Source: Inediibacterium massiliense
GTDB taxonomy: Bacteria; Bacillota; Clostridia; Peptostreptococcales; Thermotaleaceae
Length of the DNA: 64,000 bases
Direction of reading: 5' to 3'
Assembly: GCF_001282725.1 (NCBI RefSeq)
Contig: NZ_LN876587.1
Coordinates: 987,695-1,051,694 of the forward strand
Below are positions 9,460-18,250 of this stretch, piece after piece. The notes beneath the pieces were generated by a model that did no database searches, had not been told where the DNA came from, and saw only the letters and a program-made list of their open reading frames with translations. Both the position numbers and the translations under genes were made by a program. Positions within the stretch are counted from its first letter, which is position 1. Each line of letters begins with the position of its first letter.

Positions 9460-10359
9460 GTGATTTTTGAGAGTGTTTTATCTATAGATATAGGAAATCA
9501 CAGTACAAAAATAGTCATAGGAAAATATAAAAAAAATACAATTATCATTGAGCAAGCTATTTGTATTCCTACGCCAAGCAATTGCATTTTAAATGGAAAA
9601 ATTATAGATCCAATAAAATTAAAAGAAGCTTTGCATAGTACCTTGTCCTTTCAAAATATTAAAATCAAAAAAGTTATTTTTACAATAGAAAGCGAAGAGA
9701 TGATTACTCGTCAAATCATTTTGCCATATGCACCCTCTAAACAGCTATCCCAAATGATAGAATATGAAGTTTTACAAAAATTCCCCAGTTTATTAAAAGA
9801 ACGTATCCTACAATATAAAAAACTAGAAGATTTATCTATAGATGGTATTCCAAAAAGCCGTATGATTCTAGCAAGCTTACCCAAATCTTTTATAAAAGAC
9901 TATTGGGAACTAGGAAAAAATCTTGGATTACAGCCTCTTTTATTAGATAGCCATTTTCACTCTATCTGCAAATTGTTTTATTTAGATCAGATATTGATTC
10001 ATAACCAAGAAACAATAGCCGTTTTAGATTTAGGTCACAAATGGATTCACATATATATTTTTTACAAAGGAATTCTTCAAATAACTAAAACACTGTCCTA
10101 CAATGAAAATCAGTGGATAGATGAAATAGAAAGAGTTTTTATCTATCACAGTAGTACAAATTTAGGAAATGAAATTCATAAAATCTATTTGATAGGAGGC
10201 AAAGCAAATGACATTCATATGAAAGCAAGTCTTGAAAAATATTTTGGAATCTTAGTAGAAGAAATGAATTCTATCGATCATATAAAAATAGCATCTTTAG
10301 ATTCTCATATGGACATAAAAAGATATATCAACGCCATAGGTGCAATGATTAGAAAATAG
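9460..10359 (+). CDS. pilM: PilM-like actin-fold assembly protein
   Basis: GTG start after AGAGGTGAG. 299 aa with the FtsA/PilM actin-like ATPase signature VLSIDIGNHSTKIVIG at the N-terminus and a second phosphate motif around IAVLDLGHKWIHIYI, then IYLIGGKAND. PilM is a cytosolic ring protein that binds the N-terminal tail of PilN and links the membrane alignment complex to the motor. Gene order PilC, pilin, PilM, PilN, PilO is the usual one. It is shorter than the typical 350 aa. Confidence 0.88.
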   Translation: MIFESVLSIDIGNHSTKIVIGKYKKNTIIIEQAICIPTPSNCILNGKIIDPIKLKEALHSTLSFQNIKIKKVIFTIESEEMITRQIILPYAPSKQLSQMIEYEVLQKFPSLLKERILQYKKLEDLSIDGIPKSRMILASLPKSFIKDYWELGKNLGLQPLLLDSHFHSICKLFYLDQILIHNQETIAVLDLGHKWIHIYIFYKGILQITKTLSYNENQWIDEIERVFIYHSSTNLGNEIHKIYLIGGKANDIHMKASLEKYFGILVEEMNSIDHIKIASLDSHMDIKRYINAIGAMIRK

Positions 10360-10375
10360 AAAGAAGGAATAAAAG

Positions 10376-10915
10376 GTGAATGCTTTTAACTTTTTTACTA
10401 TGCACTTACAGGATTACAGAAAAGAACATATCAAAAAAATAATTTTTTATATGATGATGCTGATTTTTATAATTATATTCTTAATCGTTCCTTTTTTTAA
10501 TTTTTCCTATATGAAAAAAATCCGTCATCAAATACAGTATGTTGACAAAGAAATTTCAAATCTTTCTTATGAAGAAATAAAAATGATTCAGAAGAAAAAA
10601 GAAAATATGAAAAAGTTAAAACTTCGTATAGATGAATTCAATGATTTTAAATTATATATAAAAAATAAAGATATGGTTAATGATTGTTTATTATATACTC
10701 TTAAAAATATGGTTCCTAACAATTTGTTTTTTCAAACTATTGAAATGAATTCTAAAGAAATTAAAATACAAGGTTTTGCTACAACTCAAATAGCTATCGC
10801 ACAGTTTGAACATAATTTAGAAGCTACAAATTGTTTTGAAGAAATATTTATCTCTAATATTGAAAATAGAGGGAATTATGATTTTACTCTTGTTTTTTCT
10901 ATAAAGGAGTTTTGA
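10376..10915 (+). CDS. pilN: PilN-like membrane assembly protein
   Basis: GTG start after AAAGAAGGAATAAAAG. 179 aa, with a cytosolic tail NAFNFF of the type PilM binds, one transmembrane helix at about residues 24-45, then a coiled-coil region and a small alpha/beta domain. This is the PilN layout; PilN and PilO form a heterodimer that aligns the pilus machinery. It lies between the PilM and PilO genes with 16-nt and 4-nt gaps. Confidence 0.82.
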   Translation: MNAFNFFTMHLQDYRKEHIKKIIFYMMMLIFIIIFLIVPFFNFSYMKKIRHQIQYVDKEISNLSYEEIKMIQKKKENMKKLKLRIDEFNDFKLYIKNKDMVNDCLLYTLKNMVPNNLFFQTIEMNSKEIKIQGFATTQIAIAQFEHNLEATNCFEEIFISNIENRGNYDFTLVFSIKEF

Positions 10916-10919
10916 GATC

Positions 10920-12089
10920 ATGAATTTAAAAAGAAAGACCTTACTCATAAAAACTTTCATCCTACTGATTGTTTTTTCTTTTTATTACTTTTATATTTTT
11001 TCTCCCCAAATAGGTAAGCTAAATTTTTTAAAAGAAACACTACAAGATCATACAGAAAAACTAGAAAAAAGAAAAAATATTTTAAATCAAAAAGAAATGA
11101 TTGATAAAGAATATGAAAAGTTAAATAAAGAAATACAAAAAGGAAATAATCAATACTTTCTATCTATTAAACAAGATTATATTCTTACAGTTTTAAATGA
11201 GATTCTTGAAAATAGTAATGTAGAATTTGATTCTATTGAATTTTTAAAGGAGAAAAAAGAGAAATTAAAAAATCAAGAAATCTATTGTATGAAAGTAACT
11301 CTTCCAATGCAATGTAATTATAATGATCTAATAACTTTTTTGAAAAAAATAAGAGAATATAAAAGGAAAATAGTTGTTGATAAACTCCAAATAGAAAGTA
11401 TCCAAGATCACACATTATCCATATCCATTTCATTAAATTTTTATAGTTTATCTGTACCTATGAAAGATTCTTTTCAACATGATCAAGAAGTTTTTAAAGA
11501 AATAGATTCTATCAAAGAAGATCCTTTTTCACCTTCTATAAAGATAGATGAAGTGCAAGTTCTTAAAAGTAAAGAAATGAATCTTACTGTACAAGAAACA
11601 AAACAAGAGCCAAATATTTCTAAAAAAATTCTTTTAGATGGATTTGAAAACATAAATACTTTTTTCATAGGTTCAAATGCAAATATACAAGGAACTATTA
11701 AAAAATCTTCTCAAAGAGAAGAAGGAAATTATTCATTAAAAGTAACTTATGATTTTATGAGTCCTTCAAGAAATAGTATTGCAAATGTAGTATATGAGGA
11801 TAAAAAAATATCCATTTCTAATAAAGGAAAATTAGGAATTTCTATATATTCCTTTCAACAAAATAATCACAAAATTGGGATTGTCATAAAAGATATAAAT
11901 GGAAAAATCTATTCTATTCCTTTAGCAGATACAATCAATTGGACAGGGTGGAGATATTTAGAACATAATCTTCCTGCAGAAATCTCCTATCCAGCTACTG
12001 TAGAGAGGATTTATATGCAGAGTATAAATTTTGATTCTACAGTGAAAGGAAACTTTTTATTTGACAATCTAGCAATTACTTGTGAATAG
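10920..12089 (+). CDS. pilO: PilO-like assembly protein with C-terminal carbohydrate-binding-like domain
   Basis: 389 aa, about twice a normal PilO. Residues 1-185 match PilO: short cytosolic tail, transmembrane helix at about 8-27, coiled coil about 30-75, then a ferredoxin-like domain containing LPMQCNYNDLITFLKKI. After a linker (about 186-240) comes a beta-rich domain of about 150 residues beginning LLDGFEN and containing EGNYSLKVTYDF, GIVIKDINGK, INWTGWRYLE and LFDNLAI. That pattern resembles the galactose-binding-like jelly-roll modules found in secreted clostridial glycosidases. The domain would sit on the extracellular side, so this PilO may contact wall polysaccharide. The fusion is the unusual feature. 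Confidence 0.8.
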   Translation: MNLKRKTLLIKTFILLIVFSFYYFYIFSPQIGKLNFLKETLQDHTEKLEKRKNILNQKEMIDKEYEKLNKEIQKGNNQYFLSIKQDYILTVLNEILENSNVEFDSIEFLKEKKEKLKNQEIYCMKVTLPMQCNYNDLITFLKKIREYKRKIVVDKLQIESIQDHTLSISISLNFYSLSVPMKDSFQHDQEVFKEIDSIKEDPFSPSIKIDEVQVLKSKEMNLTVQETKQEPNISKKILLDGFENINTFFIGSNANIQGTIKKSSQREEGNYSLKVTYDFMSPSRNSIANVVYEDKKISISNKGKLGISIYSFQQNNHKIGIVIKDINGKIYSIPLADTINWTGWRYLEHNLPAEISYPATVERIYMQSINFDSTVKGNFLFDNLAITCE

Positions 12090-12112
12090 TATTTTAAAAG
12101 GAGTGCTCATAT

Positions 12113-13762
12113 ATGAAAAAAATAAGAGGATTTTGTTTATTGTTAGGAATTGTCATTTTAATCCCCTCTTTAGGATTTACTTATGATGAAAAAAATACAA
12201 GCCGATCCTATGAAGAAGGTAAAACAATGGGAAAAATTATAGGCCAACTCTACAAACAAAAAGATAAAAATTATGATCAAAATACAAACTGGGAAGAAGT
12301 TTTTGAAAATGAAAAAAGTAATATCTTAAAAGAGGATTACTTCAATCAAAAAACAAATACCCATAGAAATGATTTTAAAAAAGGCTTTAAAGATGGATTC
12401 TACTTGGGATACAAAAATATATCTCAAAATAAATATGAACAAAAAACATCCTCAAATTTGGGAGTAGAACATGGCGAATGGTTTGGAGGATTGCTTGGTA
12501 CCATTCATGGAAAAGAAGATTTTTATCATCATAAAACCAATGACTATCAAAGAAAGATTCCTTCTTCTATAGATATCCTTCAAACATATGATTTAAATAA
12601 TACAGGAGAAGAATATAAAATAAGCTTTATTGATTCTTATAAAATAGCTTATCAACAAAATTATATATATGCTTTTCAAATGGAAAATATAGATGATCAA
12701 AAACTTTCAAAAGAAAATGGTATTCTTCATGGAACACAAACAGGACATCACATTGGACAAACTTATGGAAAAATTGATTTTTTAAAAAATAAAAATAATA
12801 ATTGGAAAAACTCTCTTCCTAAAGATGATGAAATCATATTCAATTTTCATTTATTAAAAGAATCCTCTGTATATAGAGATGCTTTTTTAGTAGGATATAA
12901 AGATGGATTTAAAAAAGGATATATACACTCTTTTCAAAATGCAAATCTAGAATATATAAAAGAAAATAGTAATTATACAAATATAAAAATAGAAGGAGGA
13001 GATATAAAGAATTTAGATAAAAATGTCACTTTGTCTATTCTTCCAGGAACTTTTTATGAAGAAGTTTTTTTCTCCTTGCAAAAAAAGGATTATTCTTGGT
13101 TTAAAAATTCAAATACACATTATGAATATATGAGTACACCCTATGAAATTAAAATTAAAAATGATATAGATCAAATTTCTTTTAAAAAACCAGTTCTTTT
13201 AAGCTTTACATACTATGGAGATGGTACAGGAGGCATCTATCAATTTATTCATGGAGAATGGAGATACCTCTATAGCAAAATAGATGAAAATACTATATCT
13301 ACATATATTCCACCTGTTTCTTATAAAGGAGGAATATATGCTATATTAGATGATCCTATGTATCCCCATTTAAAAGATATACAAACCCACTGGGCAAAAG
13401 AAGAAATTTATTCATTTGTCAGAAGGCATTATATATACGGATACATAGATCAAACTTTCAAACCCAATCAACCTATCACAGAAGAAGAGTTTATAGCTTT
13501 ATTAAAAAGAATCAAAAAATCAGATGATATTTCTTTTGTAAATGAAATAGTAGATTCTAATTCTTTTATGACTTATGGGGAAATAGAAAAAATCATGCAA
13601 AGATTACTAGGAAATGAAAATTTTAATTGGGATGATATTGCACAAAAAATACTTTATGAAAAATATACTCGTTCAAAGAGTTTACATGGAAAAAAGCAAT
13701 ACATCTTAAGGGCAGAAGCAGTATATATGCTGTATACATTGCAAGCATATAATAAACTATAA
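12113..13762 (+). CDS. secreted protein with glycine-periodic helical repeats and S-layer homology domains
   Basis: 549 aa with a signal peptide (about residues 1-23, cleavage near TYD). Residues about 30-290 hold repeats of the form GxxxGxxxG and FKKGFKDGFYLGYK / FLVGYKDGFKKGY, a spacing like that of Yae1/Lto1 deca-GX3 helical proteins. Residues about 300-420 look like a beta domain (FKKPVLLSFTYYGD). The C-terminus has an SLH repeat (DIQTHWAKEEIYSFV...GYIDQTFKPNQPITEEEF) and at least one degenerate further copy. SLH domains bind pyruvylated wall polymer. Encoded between pilO and four pseudopilins, it may anchor or guide the pilus through the wall; that is inference. Confidence 0.72.
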   Translation: MKKIRGFCLLLGIVILIPSLGFTYDEKNTSRSYEEGKTMGKIIGQLYKQKDKNYDQNTNWEEVFENEKSNILKEDYFNQKTNTHRNDFKKGFKDGFYLGYKNISQNKYEQKTSSNLGVEHGEWFGGLLGTIHGKEDFYHHKTNDYQRKIPSSIDILQTYDLNNTGEEYKISFIDSYKIAYQQNYIYAFQMENIDDQKLSKENGILHGTQTGHHIGQTYGKIDFLKNKNNNWKNSLPKDDEIIFNFHLLKESSVYRDAFLVGYKDGFKKGYIHSFQNANLEYIKENSNYTNIKIEGGDIKNLDKNVTLSILPGTFYEEVFFSLQKKDYSWFKNSNTHYEYMSTPYEIKIKNDIDQISFKKPVLLSFTYYGDGTGGIYQFIHGEWRYLYSKIDENTISTYIPPVSYKGGIYAILDDPMYPHLKDIQTHWAKEEIYSFVRRHYIYGYIDQTFKPNQPITEEEFIALLKRIKKSDDISFVNEIVDSNSFMTYGEIEKIMQRLLGNENFNWDDIAQKILYEKYTRSKSLHGKKQYILRAEAVYMLYTLQAYNKL

Positions 13763-13778
13763 GAATAGAGGGTTTTCA

Positions 13779-14231
13779 TTGAATACAAAAGAAAAAGGAT
13801 TTACATTCATTGAAATTATATTGGTTCTATTCATCATGGGAATATGTTCTTGTATTGTATTTCCTGCGACTTCTAAGATTTATGAAAGAAAAATATTAGA
13901 AAGTACTGCTCAAAAAATTCAAAGTACCTTATTATTAGCCAAACATTTAAGTAGAGATGAATATAATATCTATTGTGTAGAATCTGTATGTGAAGGAAGA
14001 GGTTTTCGTCTTAGAGAAAATAAAATACCTGGAAAAATTATTTTTATAGAAAAATTTCATCCTTCTATAAAATTTGATTTGCAAGAAAAAAATTGTAATC
14101 GTAAAATTATTTACAATAGAAGAGGAATGACTTCTTATGGGAAATTTATTATTATGAATACTAAAAAAGATAAAATTAAAATTGAAACCATGATAGGAAC
14201 AGGAAAAATAGTAATATCTAATATTTATTAA
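13779..14231 (+). CDS. pseudopilin (GspH/FimT-like)
   Basis: TTG start after AGAGGGTTTTCA. 150 aa; leader to Gly7, Glu12 at +5 in GFTFIEIILVLFIMG, then a small beta-rich head with two cysteines near residues 67-72. The length and the SKIYERK...TLLLAKHLSRDE segment resemble GspH/FimT minor pilins, which prime pilus assembly. First of four tandem pilin-family genes at the end of block B. Confidence 0.8.
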   Translation: MNTKEKGFTFIEIILVLFIMGICSCIVFPATSKIYERKILESTAQKIQSTLLLAKHLSRDEYNIYCVESVCEGRGFRLRENKIPGKIIFIEKFHPSIKFDLQEKNCNRKIIYNRRGMTSYGKFIIMNTKKDKIKIETMIGTGKIVISNIY

Positions 14232-14244
14232 GGAGATTTTAATA

Positions 14245-14658
14245 ATGAATAAAAAGGGTTTTACTTTCATAGAAGTCTTAATTTCCTTAACTCTATTAAG
14301 CTTTATGATTACAACTACATTCCCTTTATGTTTGCAAATAAATACACTCTATCAAAAAAGCAAAGTTCAGTATGAATTGGGGAACTTAGCAGAAAGTTAT
14401 ATGGAGGAAGTTAAAGCATCAGGAAATATTTCCATAGAAAATCATTCATATTCTCTAGATGATTTTATGAAAAAAGAGATGAAATTTTTTTTACAGTCTT
14501 ATGAAATAAAAATTATAGCAGAACAAACTCATATACAGGGTATTATACAAATCCATTTTCGTATTGCAGATCATAAAACAAAAGAAAAGTATGAATTGTC
14601 ATCTTATATGGATCCTAAAAAATACAAAGATGATTATGAATCATTCTCAAAGGAGTAA
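14245..14658 (+). CDS. pseudopilin (GspI/PilV-like)
   Basis: 137 aa with MNKKGFTFIEVLISLTLLS: cleavage after Gly5, Glu10 at +5. The short head containing LGNLAESYMEEVKASG is the conserved GspI/PilV-type helix. AAGGAG lies upstream of the ATG; 13 nt separates it from the preceding pseudopilin. Predicted minor subunit of the priming tip complex. Confidence 0.8.
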   Translation: MNKKGFTFIEVLISLTLLSFMITTTFPLCLQINTLYQKSKVQYELGNLAESYMEEVKASGNISIENHSYSLDDFMKKEMKFFLQSYEIKIIAEQTHIQGIIQIHFRIADHKTKEKYELSSYMDPKKYKDDYESFSKE

Positions 14659-14663
14659 AAAAA

Positions 14664-15161
14664 ATGAAATATATAAAAAATGATAGAGGATTTACTTTAA
14701 TAGAAGCATTATTATCGCTCACTTTATTTTCTATCATTATAGGATCCTTTACATACTTTTTTTTATTTCAACTTAAAAATTGTAACCAGCAATTAAAAAT
14801 TTTAAATGATCAGCAAAATGTTCATGAAGCCTTATGGATCATACAGAGCAATCTAAGAGAATGTAATCAACAACAAATTATCTATGATTCCCAAAAAAAA
14901 GTTTTTGAAATAAAAAGTCGTGAAAATAAAATAGGAGTTATAGATTTAAGTGGTCATAAAATAAATTCCCGTCACACTTTGTTATATTTTCATAAAAGTA
15001 AAGAAGAGCTCAGAAGCAATAAAGATCATGAAAACAACGTTTTCATAGAAAATATAAAAAAAGTTTCTGTGTATGAAATTATTCCAAAAAAACTTGTAAA
15101 GATAGAAGTATTTGGACAATACCATCATGAAGCTATTCAATTAAGAATAAATGGAAGGTAG
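14664..15161 (+). CDS. pseudopilin (GspJ/PilW-like)
   Basis: 165 aa, leader to Gly9 and Glu14 at +5 in GFTLIEALLSLTLFS. The stretch after the helix (FFLFQLKNCNQQLKILNDQQNVHEALWII) is typical of GspJ/PilW. It lies 5 nt after the GspI-like gene and 6 nt before a PilX/GspK-like gene, the conserved H-I-J-K order of minor pseudopilins. Confidence 0.8.
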   Translation: MKYIKNDRGFTLIEALLSLTLFSIIIGSFTYFFLFQLKNCNQQLKILNDQQNVHEALWIIQSNLRECNQQQIIYDSQKKVFEIKSRENKIGVIDLSGHKINSRHTLLYFHKSKEELRSNKDHENNVFIENIKKVSVYEIIPKKLVKIEVFGQYHHEAIQLRINGR

Positions 15162-15167
15162 ATTCTT

Positions 15168-15797
15168 ATGAAAAATTATATCTATCAAAATGAAGGAACC
15201 ATTAGTATAGGCGCTTTTATGATTGGTATGCTTTTATTGGTTTTATTTATTTTAAGTACTACATTGTTTTTTAATCATTATTATATGATTTCTTCATATT
15301 TAGATAGCATCAAAGCTTATTATCTTGCAGAATCTGGAGTAGATGAAGGATTATGTTACTGCTCAAATAAAATAGATGAAATTGTTTGTTTGTATTTAAA
15401 AGATTTGAAAGAATACAAAAGAAATTATATACAATCTATGGATGAAAATATATCGATAGATTATCATCCTCCTATTTTACATGATTATATTTGTAAAAAC
15501 TTTATCCCACAAATAAAATCTTATAAAAAAAAGAAATCTAATCCTTTTCACAACTATAAACTTACCCACTCTTATGAAACACGTATATTATGTAAAAAAT
15601 CTCATGAGTCTATTTGTATATTTGTTGAAAGCTTAGGCATTTATAATCGCTCGAAAAAACAAATAAAAGCCATAGTATTATTCCCTCAAGAAAAGATCAT
15701 TGGAAAAGATCTACAAGGATTGCCTATGATTCAAATACATCCATTAGAAATACAAGAATATTTTCAGTTCTATGAATCAGATGAAAAATTTCCATAA
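15168..15797 (+). CDS. PilX/GspK-like minor pilin
   Basis: 209 aa. The N-terminal hydrophobic helix (about residues 11-38) follows Gly10, and position +5 is not glutamate, as in GspK/PilX tip subunits. The diagnostic segment YYLAESGVDEGLCYCSN follows the helix, as in the larger PilX-like protein near 0.9 kb. Five or more cysteines in the head could form disulphides outside the cell. Last gene of pilus block B; 160 nt of non-coding DNA follow. Confidence 0.78.
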   Translation: MKNYIYQNEGTISIGAFMIGMLLLVLFILSTTLFFNHYYMISSYLDSIKAYYLAESGVDEGLCYCSNKIDEIVCLYLKDLKEYKRNYIQSMDENISIDYHPPILHDYICKNFIPQIKSYKKKKSNPFHNYKLTHSYETRILCKKSHESICIFVESLGIYNRSKKQIKAIVLFPQEKIIGKDLQGLPMIQIHPLEIQEYFQFYESDEKFP

Positions 15798-15958
15798 AAA
15801 TAGGGTATAATAAAATAAATTTAGATCCATTCAAGCATTCATCTATGAAAAATTCTACTCAAAATACTAAAATTATGTTATCATATTATAGGATTAAAAG
15901 GAGAGATTCTTTAGTATTTTGGGAAATAGATGGATATATTTCTTAGGGGGGGATTTTG

Positions 15959-17020
15959 GTGTTACATAGAATTTCTAAATTAAGAAGTGTTCTACAAGAA
16001 AGAGATTTAGAAGGTATCCTAATTTTCAAACCTGAAAATAGAAGATACATAAGTGGTTTTACTGGAACCCATGGATATGTACTTATTACAATGGATCAAG
16101 CCATATTTATTACAGACTCTCGATATATACAACAAGCATCTAAACAATGTATAGATTATGATATTTTAGAACATAATTATCAACATAATATTTATTCTAT
16201 TATTCAGAAATTAAATCTTAAAAACATAGGATTTGAAGATGATTTTATTACATATGATCAATACTTAGAATTTAAAAAAAATTTGAATGGAATCAATCTT
16301 GTTCCCATTCAAGGAATCATAAATGATTTAAGAATTATAAAAGATGAAAAAGAAATTCAATCTATAAGAAAAGCTGCATCTATTGCAGATGAAGCTTTTA
16401 AACATGTTTGTTCATATATAAAATCAGGAATGACAGAAAATGAGGTAGCTTTGGAATTAGAATTTTTTATGAAGAAAAAAGGTGCATCTTCATTATCTTT
16501 TGATACCATTGTAGCTTCAGGAATTCGATCTTCTCTTCCTCATGGAGTCGCATCCTCTAAAAAAATAGAAGAGGGAGACTTTATTACCATGGACTTTGGT
16601 TGTATTTATGATGGATATTGTTCTGATATGACAAGAACCATTGTATTAGGAAAAGCAAATGTTAAACAAAAAGAAATTTATAATATTGTTTTAGAAGCAC
16701 AAGAAAATGCTTTAGCAGCAATAAAACCGGGTATGAAAGGACTAGATATAGATCAAATTGCAAGAGAGATCATTTCATCTAGAGGATATGGAGAAAATTT
16801 TGGACATGGTTTAGGACATGGAGTTGGATTAGAGATTCATGAAGAACCTACATTATCTCCTAAAGGAAATATTATTCTTCAACCAGGTATGGTTGTTACA
16901 GACGAACCAGGCATTTATATTCCTAAGTTCGGAGGAGTAAGAATTGAAGATTTGATACTTGTTACAGAGGCAGGTTGTGAAATTCTTTCAAAATCTTCAA
17001 AAAAACTTATTGAATTATAA
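15959..17020 (+). CDS. Xaa-Pro aminopeptidase/dipeptidase, M24 family
   Basis: About 353 aa. An N-terminal creatinase-like domain (about 1-125) precedes a pita-bread M24B domain. Metal ligands are visible: Asp in FGCIYDG, Asp in DMTRT, His in GHGLGHGVGLEIHE, Glu in TDEPGIY and Glu in GVRIEDL. The enzyme removes N-terminal residues before proline, or splits Xaa-Pro dipeptides, using two Mn or Co ions. I prefer GTG 15959 as start because AGGGGGGG (15945-15952) is only 3 nt from TTG 15956. The gene before efp in Firmicutes is normally this peptidase (YqhT/PapQ position). Confidence 0.93.
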   Translation: MLHRISKLRSVLQERDLEGILIFKPENRRYISGFTGTHGYVLITMDQAIFITDSRYIQQASKQCIDYDILEHNYQHNIYSIIQKLNLKNIGFEDDFITYDQYLEFKKNLNGINLVPIQGIINDLRIIKDEKEIQSIRKAASIADEAFKHVCSYIKSGMTENEVALELEFFMKKKGASSLSFDTIVASGIRSSLPHGVASSKKIEEGDFITMDFGCIYDGYCSDMTRTIVLGKANVKQKEIYNIVLEAQENALAAIKPGMKGLDIDQIAREIISSRGYGENFGHGLGHGVGLEIHEEPTLSPKGNIILQPGMVVTDEPGIYIPKFGGVRIEDLILVTEAGCEILSKSSKKLIEL

Positions 17021-17076
17021 GACATACTAGTAGATAATATCTAATAGCACAATAAATTTAATATGGAGGGATACAA

Positions 17077-17634
17077 ATGATTTATGCTAGTGATTTTAGA
17101 AAAGGTATTACATTTGAAATAAATGGAGAACCTTATGTGGTTTTAGATTTTCAACATGTTAAACCAGGAAAAGGAGCTGCTTTTGTAAGAACCAAATACA
17201 AAAGTATATTAACAGGAGCTACTCGTGAAGAAGCTTTTAACCCTAATGACAAATTTCCAAAAGCTCATATAGAAACAAAAGAAATGCAATACTTATATAG
17301 TGATGGAGATTTATATTATTTTATGGATAATGAAACTTATGATCAAATTCCTCTTACAAAAGATGAAGTAGAAGAAGCTATGCTTTATTTAAGAGAAAAT
17401 GATACAGCGACTGTTAAATTCTTCAAAGGCAAAGCTTTCCAAGTTGATCCACCAAATTTTGTAGAATTAGAAGTTACATATACAGAACCTGCTGTAAAAG
17501 GAGCTACTGCAACAAATGTAACAAAACCAGCTACATTAGAAACTGGTGCAGTTGTACAAGTCCCTGTCTTTATCAATGAAGGAGATCGAATTAAAATTGA
17601 TACAAGAACAGGAGATTATTTATCAAGAGCTTAG
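17077..17634 (+). CDS. efp: translation elongation factor P
   Basis: 185 aa, full length. KOW-like domain I carries the modification loop [14 protein letters not shown] with Lys32 at the tip; OB-fold domains II and III follow and the end [12 protein letters not shown] is the EF-P signature. EF-P binds between the ribosomal P and E sites and relieves stalling at polyproline. ATG after GGAGGG. It lies in the usual peptidase-efp-zinc ribbon-spoIIIA order of Clostridia. Confidence 0.98.
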   Translation: MIYASDFRKGITFEINGEPYVVLDFQHVKPGKGAAFVRTKYKSILTGATREEAFNPNDKFPKAHIETKEMQYLYSDGDLYYFMDNETYDQIPLTKDEVEEAMLYLRENDTATVKFFKGKAFQVDPPNFVELEVTYTEPAVKGATATNVTKPATLETGAVVQVPVFINEGDRIKIDTRTGDYLSRA

Positions 17635-17681
17635 GAAATACTATAAGCATATATATTAAAAATAAAAAGGAGGGCTATGTA

Positions 17682-18095
17682 ATGAGTTATCTTTATGAAA
17701 AAGTAGCATATCTAAGAGGTTTAGCAGAAGGAATGGAAATCAGCGAAGAATCAAAAGAAGGAAAACTTCTTTTGAACATTTTAGACGTATTAGAAGATTT
17801 TGCTGACTCTGTAGAAGAATTACATGAAGAAGTAGAAGATTTAGATGAATATGTTGAAAGTATAGATGAAGACTTAGCAGTAGTTGAAGATGAAATCTTT
17901 GAAGAAGATGAAGAAGATATGGACTTTGTAGAAGTTGAATGTCCAAATTGTCATGAAATTATTTATCTTGAAGATGAGTTATTAGATGACGAAGACAGCG
18001 AATTAGTTTGTCCAAGTTGCCACGAACAAATATATATTGATGAATGTTGTGATGACAATGATTGTTGTTGCTGTGGAGATCATGACCACGAATAA
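17682..18095 (+). CDS. clostridial acidic coiled-coil / zinc-ribbon protein (CD1247-type)
   Basis: 137 aa. Residues 1-45 (MSYLYEKVAYLRGLAEGME) match the conserved N-terminal domain of clostridial proteins encoded between efp and spoIIIAA. An extremely acidic coiled coil of about 45 residues follows, then a zinc ribbon with CPNCHE and CPSCHE knuckles, and a Cys/His-rich tail (DECCDDNDCCCCGDHDHE) that looks like a second metal cluster. The function is unknown; metal binding is read directly from the cysteines. It ends in its own terminator, so it is co-transcribed with efp rather than with spoIIIA. Confidence 0.8.
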   Translation: MSYLYEKVAYLRGLAEGMEISEESKEGKLLLNILDVLEDFADSVEELHEEVEDLDEYVESIDEDLAVVEDEIFEEDEEDMDFVEVECPNCHEIIYLEDELLDDEDSELVCPSCHEQIYIDECCDDNDCCCCGDHDHE

Positions 18096-18110
18096 GATCT
18101 AATACTTTTG

Positions 18111-18142
18111 AAAACTGATACATAATGTATCAGTTTTTTTTT
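18111..18142 (+). terminator. intrinsic terminator after the zinc-ribbon gene
   Basis: Perfect 11-bp stem AAAACTGATAC / GTATCAGTTTT (18111-18121 with 18127-18137) followed by a long T-run. It separates the efp unit from the spoIIIA operon. Confidence 0.9.
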
Positions 18143-18250
18143 ATGCTCTTTTTTGTCTAAATATGACATACTCTTTTCCTTCTTTTTATGAAAAATTTAA
18201 TCATAATATTTGTCCTATGAAAATATTAATGATAGAAAGGGGGACATGTT

